Positions 7,071 to 9,209 of a stretch of DNA of 9,209 nucleotides are shown piece after piece (the first letter of the stretch is position 1; each line of letters opens with the position of its first letter). The notes beneath the pieces are model-generated. The model worked only from the letters and a program-made list of their open reading frames with translations. It had not been told where the DNA came from and searched no databases. A program made the position numbers and the translations under genes. Source of the DNA: Acidimicrobiia bacterium. GTDB lineage: Bacteria > Actinomycetota > Acidimicrobiia > Acidimicrobiales > Ilumatobacteraceae. The stretch covers positions 1-9,209 of the forward strand of contig JAUHYJ010000110.1 in the NCBI GenBank assembly GCA_030425785.1, read 5' to 3'.

Positions 7071-8278
7071 CCCGCATCGTCGAGACGGTGTCGCTCGGGT
7101 CGGCCGACACCGGAGGCGCGACCGCGACCGTCAACGAACCGAGCGTGGCGTGCTCCGGCCGCCGGATGATGGTGGCCGGGAACTGGTATGCGTCGCGGTC
7201 GACCGACGGTGGCGACACGTGGACGTTCGTCAATCCGTTCAACGAGTTCCCCGCCGGTGCCGGGACGTTCTGCTGCGATCAGCTCGTCACCTACGTGTCG
7301 TCGCACCGGCTGTGGGTCTGGCTCCTGCAGTACCGGGTGGAGGGCGACGGCAACATCTTCCGAGTGGCGGTCAGCTCGACGGGGGCGCCGGGTACCTGGA
7401 CCTGGTGGGACACCGCCCCGACCGACATCGATGCCGGATGGTCCGGTCTGTGGTTCGACTATCCCGACCTGATCGCCGGGCCCGATCATCTGTGGGTGTC
7501 GTTCAACCTCTACCGGGTGAGTGACTCGGGTTGGCAGCGAGCGGTGGTGATGCGGTACGAGCTCGCTGCGCTGGCGGCGCGCGGCGCGCTCGAACGGGCC
7601 GCGTGGTCGACCGAACGATCGGGCGGTCTCCGCTTCGCACGTGGGGCCGGCCCGACGATGTGGTTCACCGGTCACGGCGACGACGCCGAGACGGTGCACC
7701 TGTTCTCGTGGGCCGCCGGTGACCAGCACGTCGACGAGTTCACCGCCACCGTCACGCCGTGGAACGAGACGGACTATGCATCGATCGTGCCCGACGGCGC
7801 CGACTGGTTGGCTCGCACCGATGGCCGGATCACCGGCTGCTGGCTCGACCGCGACCACCTCGGTCTCGCGTGGAACGCCGGTGCCGACGCTCACCACGAT
7901 CACCCCTTCGTCCGCGTGGTCCGCCTCGACCGCGGCACGCTGGCGCTCGTCGACGAACCCGACCTGTGGGCAGCCGACCGGGCCTGGGCGTACCCGGCGG
8001 TCGGGCTCAATCGGCGCGGCGACGTCGGGATGGCGGCGTTCTGCGGTGGCGGCGCCGTGCCGGTCACTCATGCCGTCGGCACGTTGCGAGACGGACGTTG
8101 GGACATGACCGGCGCGGCGGTGTCGACGCACGGCCCGGCGAACGCGGCGTGGGGCGACTACATCGAGGTGACCCCGCACCCGTCGCGCACGACCTACTGG
8201 CTCTCGTCCGGTTTCACGCTGCAGGGCGGGTCGGGGCGCACCGACATCGTGCCGCACGTGGTCACGTTCGCGCCCTGA
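7067..8278 (+). CDS. Trp-rich BNR/Asp-box beta-propeller protein (sialidase-fold-like, likely non-enzymatic)
   Basis: Product of 403 residues; ATG at 7067 overlaps the preceding stop as ATGA and no strong RBS is visible, suggesting coupled translation. A perfect Asp-box, STDGGDTW, lies at 45-52. Further motifs are FCCDQ at 68-72, WVWLLQYR at 83-90, WTWWD at 111-115, WFDYPDL at 129-135, PDGADWL at 242-248, RITGCWL at 254-260, LGLAWNAG at 265-272, AWAYP at 306-310 and WGDYIEVTPHP at 362-372, with GFTLQGG at 382-388. I recall this motif series from uncharacterised bacterial and fungal proteins; regularly spaced W-rich strands fit a six- or seven-bladed propeller. The adjacent Cys69-Cys70 pair is unusual. 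No FRIP/YRIP or arginine triad of true sialidases is seen, so a hydrolase label would be unsafe. No signal peptide is present. It shares the Asp-box fold type with the 1371-residue protein upstream but is not an obvious copy of it. Confidence 0.9.
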   Translation: MTRIVETVSLGSADTGGATATVNEPSVACSGRRMMVAGNWYASRSTDGGDTWTFVNPFNEFPAGAGTFCCDQLVTYVSSHRLWVWLLQYRVEGDGNIFRVAVSSTGAPGTWTWWDTAPTDIDAGWSGLWFDYPDLIAGPDHLWVSFNLYRVSDSGWQRAVVMRYELAALAARGALERAAWSTERSGGLRFARGAGPTMWFTGHGDDAETVHLFSWAAGDQHVDEFTATVTPWNETDYASIVPDGADWLARTDGRITGCWLDRDHLGLAWNAGADAHHDHPFVRVVRLDRGTLALVDEPDLWAADRAWAYPAVGLNRRGDVGMAAFCGGGAVPVTHAVGTLRDGRWDMTGAAVSTHGPANAAWGDYIEVTPHPSRTTYWLSSGFTLQGGSGRTDIVPHVVTFAP

Positions 8279-8326
8279 CGACCGGACGATGCGGGCTCCG
8301 ACGCCCATCTCCGTGCGGCGGCGCAA

Positions 8327-8332
8327 TACAGT
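8327..8332 (+). promoter_or_regulatory. Possible -10 promoter element for the P450 gene
   Basis: The 108-base gap 8279-8386 is the only sizeable intergenic space. TACAGT at 8327-8332 fits the actinobacterial TAnnnT -10 pattern and would give a leader of about 45-50 bases. The region where a -35 would sit (around 8304-8309) does not resemble TTGAC, so the call is weak. No convincing operator or terminator was seen in the gap. Confidence 0.3.
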
Positions 8333-8376
8333 GGTCGCAACGAATCGTCGAGCCGCAGGGGAGCGGCCGACCGAAC

Positions 8377-8382
8377 GGGGGA
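8377..8382 (+). promoter_or_regulatory. Ribosome binding site of the P450 gene
   Basis: GGGGGA lies 4 bases before the GTG at 8387, which is rather close. A better purine run (AGGGGAG) at 8357-8363 is too far away to serve that start. An ATG at 8414 (codon 10) is an alternative start, but the GTG keeps the usual length of the N-terminal leader of this type of P450. Confidence 0.45.
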
Positions 8383-8386
8383 CAAC

Positions 8387-9209
8387 GTGACCGACGTCGA
8401 CGACACGCAGGACATGCACGTCAAGATGAAGATGGCGACCGACGCCGCCATCTGGGCGCCGGGTGGCCCGGTCGAGGACTGGACGACCGACTACGACATC
8501 CGCGACGCGGGCTACATCGAGAACCCGGTCCCGATCTGGGCCGAGATGCGCGAGAAGTGCCCGATCGCCCACACCGACCGACTCGGCGGATCGTGGAACC
8601 CCACCAAGTTCGACGACCTGCGCGCGCTGGCGAAGATGGTGCCCGAGCTGAGCTCGCGTCAGGTGCTCGTCATGCCGCCGGCACCCAACGCGCCCGAGAT
8701 GTCGCGGTACGAGCAGATGATCGCGGCCGCGCCGATCACGGCCGACCCCCCCATCCACGGCTGGACCCGCCGCATGCTGCTGCCCGCGTTCGCCCCCAAG
8801 GCCGTCGAGCAGTACGACTCGTTCACCGAGGAGCTCTGCCACGAGCTGATCGACGGGTTCATCGCCGACGGGCAATGCGACGGGGCAGTCCAGTACTCCC
8901 AGCAGATCCCGCCGCGCGTGATCGCTCACATCATCGGCGTCGACCCCGGCATGGCCGACCAGTTCGTCGAATGGGTCAACTTCGTGCTCGGCGACGGCCT
9001 GCACCACCCCGAGCTGCGCCTCAAGGCGCGCGATGAGATGCTCGCCTTCATCGGCGCCGAGGTCGCCCGACGCCAAGAGGATCCGCAGGACGACCTGCTC
9101 ACCCAACTCCTGTTCATTGAGCTCGACCATCCCTACGCGCAGATCACGCCCGAGGTCGTCGTCGGCATCACCGTGGAGCAGCAGCATCGGGGTCTCGATG
9201 CGGTCGGCA
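8387..9209 (+). CDS. Cytochrome P450, 3'-truncated by window edge and with a disrupted I-helix region
   Basis: Heme-thiolate monooxygenase, probably cytosolic and fed by a ferredoxin/reductase pair; substrate unknown. About 274 codons are visible. Family signs: an N-terminal YDIRDAGYIENPVPIWAEMRE segment (kept here in outline), GGSWNPTKFDD, the C-helix region ADPPIHGWTRRMLLPAF with its heme-contacting His/Arg, ELCHELIDGF, and QIPPRVIAHIIGVDP, ending with DDLLTQLL before the I helix. The heme Cys loop and ExxR lie beyond the edge. Where related proteins continue VVG-x-x-LLLIAGIDTT-WSxIG, the frame reads VVVGITVEQQHRGLDAVG: the conserved AGxDT is absent, with Arg268 and Ala272 at the nearest positions. 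The +1 frame from 9174 reads WSSSIGVSM, very like the sequence that should follow the motif. So the gene may carry a small frame-breaking deletion, or the sequence end may be wrong. It is separated from the upstream operon and likely independent. Confidence 0.88.
   Translation, partial: MTDVDDTQDMHVKMKMATDAAIWAPGGPVEDWTTDYDIRDAGYIENPVPIWAEMREKCPIAHTDRLGGSWNPTKFDDLRALAKMVPELSSRQVLVMPPAPNAPEMSRYEQMIAAAPITADPPIHGWTRRMLLPAFAPKAVEQYDSFTEELCHELIDGFIADGQCDGAVQYSQQIPPRVIAHIIGVDPGMADQFVEWVNFVLGDGLHHPELRLKARDEMLAFIGAEVARRQEDPQDDLLTQLLFIELDHPYAQITPEVVVGITVEQQHRGLDAVG

Noticed and set aside
7067..8278. Annotation as an active exo-alpha-sialidase
   Set aside because: An Asp-box alone marks the fold, not the activity; the FRIP/YRIP motif and arginine triad were not found.
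8291..8306. Possible terminator hairpin after the second propeller gene (GGGC...GCCC)
   Set aside because: Only a 4-bp stem with no T-run after it; such pairs are common by chance in this GC-rich sequence.
7759..9036. + strand frame of 425 codons spanning the second propeller gene, the gap and the P450
   Set aside because: Arg-rich shadow; it ignores the clear stop at 8278 and the P450 start, and both real genes have family motifs in another frame.
4937..9187. Antisense open frame of about 1416 codons across the end of the propeller gene, both following genes and the P450
   Set aside because: It has no recognisable domain, is Arg/Gly/Val/Asp-rich with low-complexity runs, and mirrors well-supported + strand genes; long antisense frames are expected at this GC content.

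Overview
The window is very GC-rich (roughly 70% by eye), with strong G/C preference at third codon positions, GTG as well as ATG starts, and four-base ATGA gene overlaps. This fits a high-GC actinobacterium. An Acidimicrobiia or Ilumatobacter-like source is my guess from overall flavour, not something the sequence proves. All supported genes lie on the + strand. No tRNA, rRNA, CRISPR array, transposase or integrase was seen.

Layout. (1) Bases 3-2660 hold the C-terminal 880 or so residues of a very large conserved protein of unknown function; its reading frame is still open at the left edge. (2) Bases 2657-6772 encode a 1371-residue Asp-box (BNR/VPS10-like) beta-propeller protein with a small beta-sandwich-like insert and a distinctive C-terminal module. 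It overlaps gene 1 by ATGA and has a near-perfect Shine-Dalgarno sequence. (3) Bases 6792-7070 hold a small, disordered, highly charged ORF. (4) Bases 7067-8278 encode a 403-residue Trp-rich beta-propeller with one perfect Asp-box, overlapping gene 3 by ATGA. (5) A 108-base gap with a possible promoter separates this group from a cytochrome P450 gene (8387 to the right edge), which is cut by the window end.

Genes 1-4 are packed with -4, +19 and -4 base spacing and look like one translationally coupled operon. It makes two different propeller proteins plus a giant partner, none with a visible Sec or Tat signal peptide. What the operon does is unknown to me. Large, repeat-built, cytoplasmically made proteins suggest a structural or recognition assembly (surface, filament or injection-device-like), but no hallmark gene of such a machine is in the window, so this is only a hypothesis. 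The P450 is probably an independent unit. Its last visible codons are odd: the I-helix oxygen-activation motif is not readable in frame, and a +1 frame carries what looks like the sequence that normally follows it.
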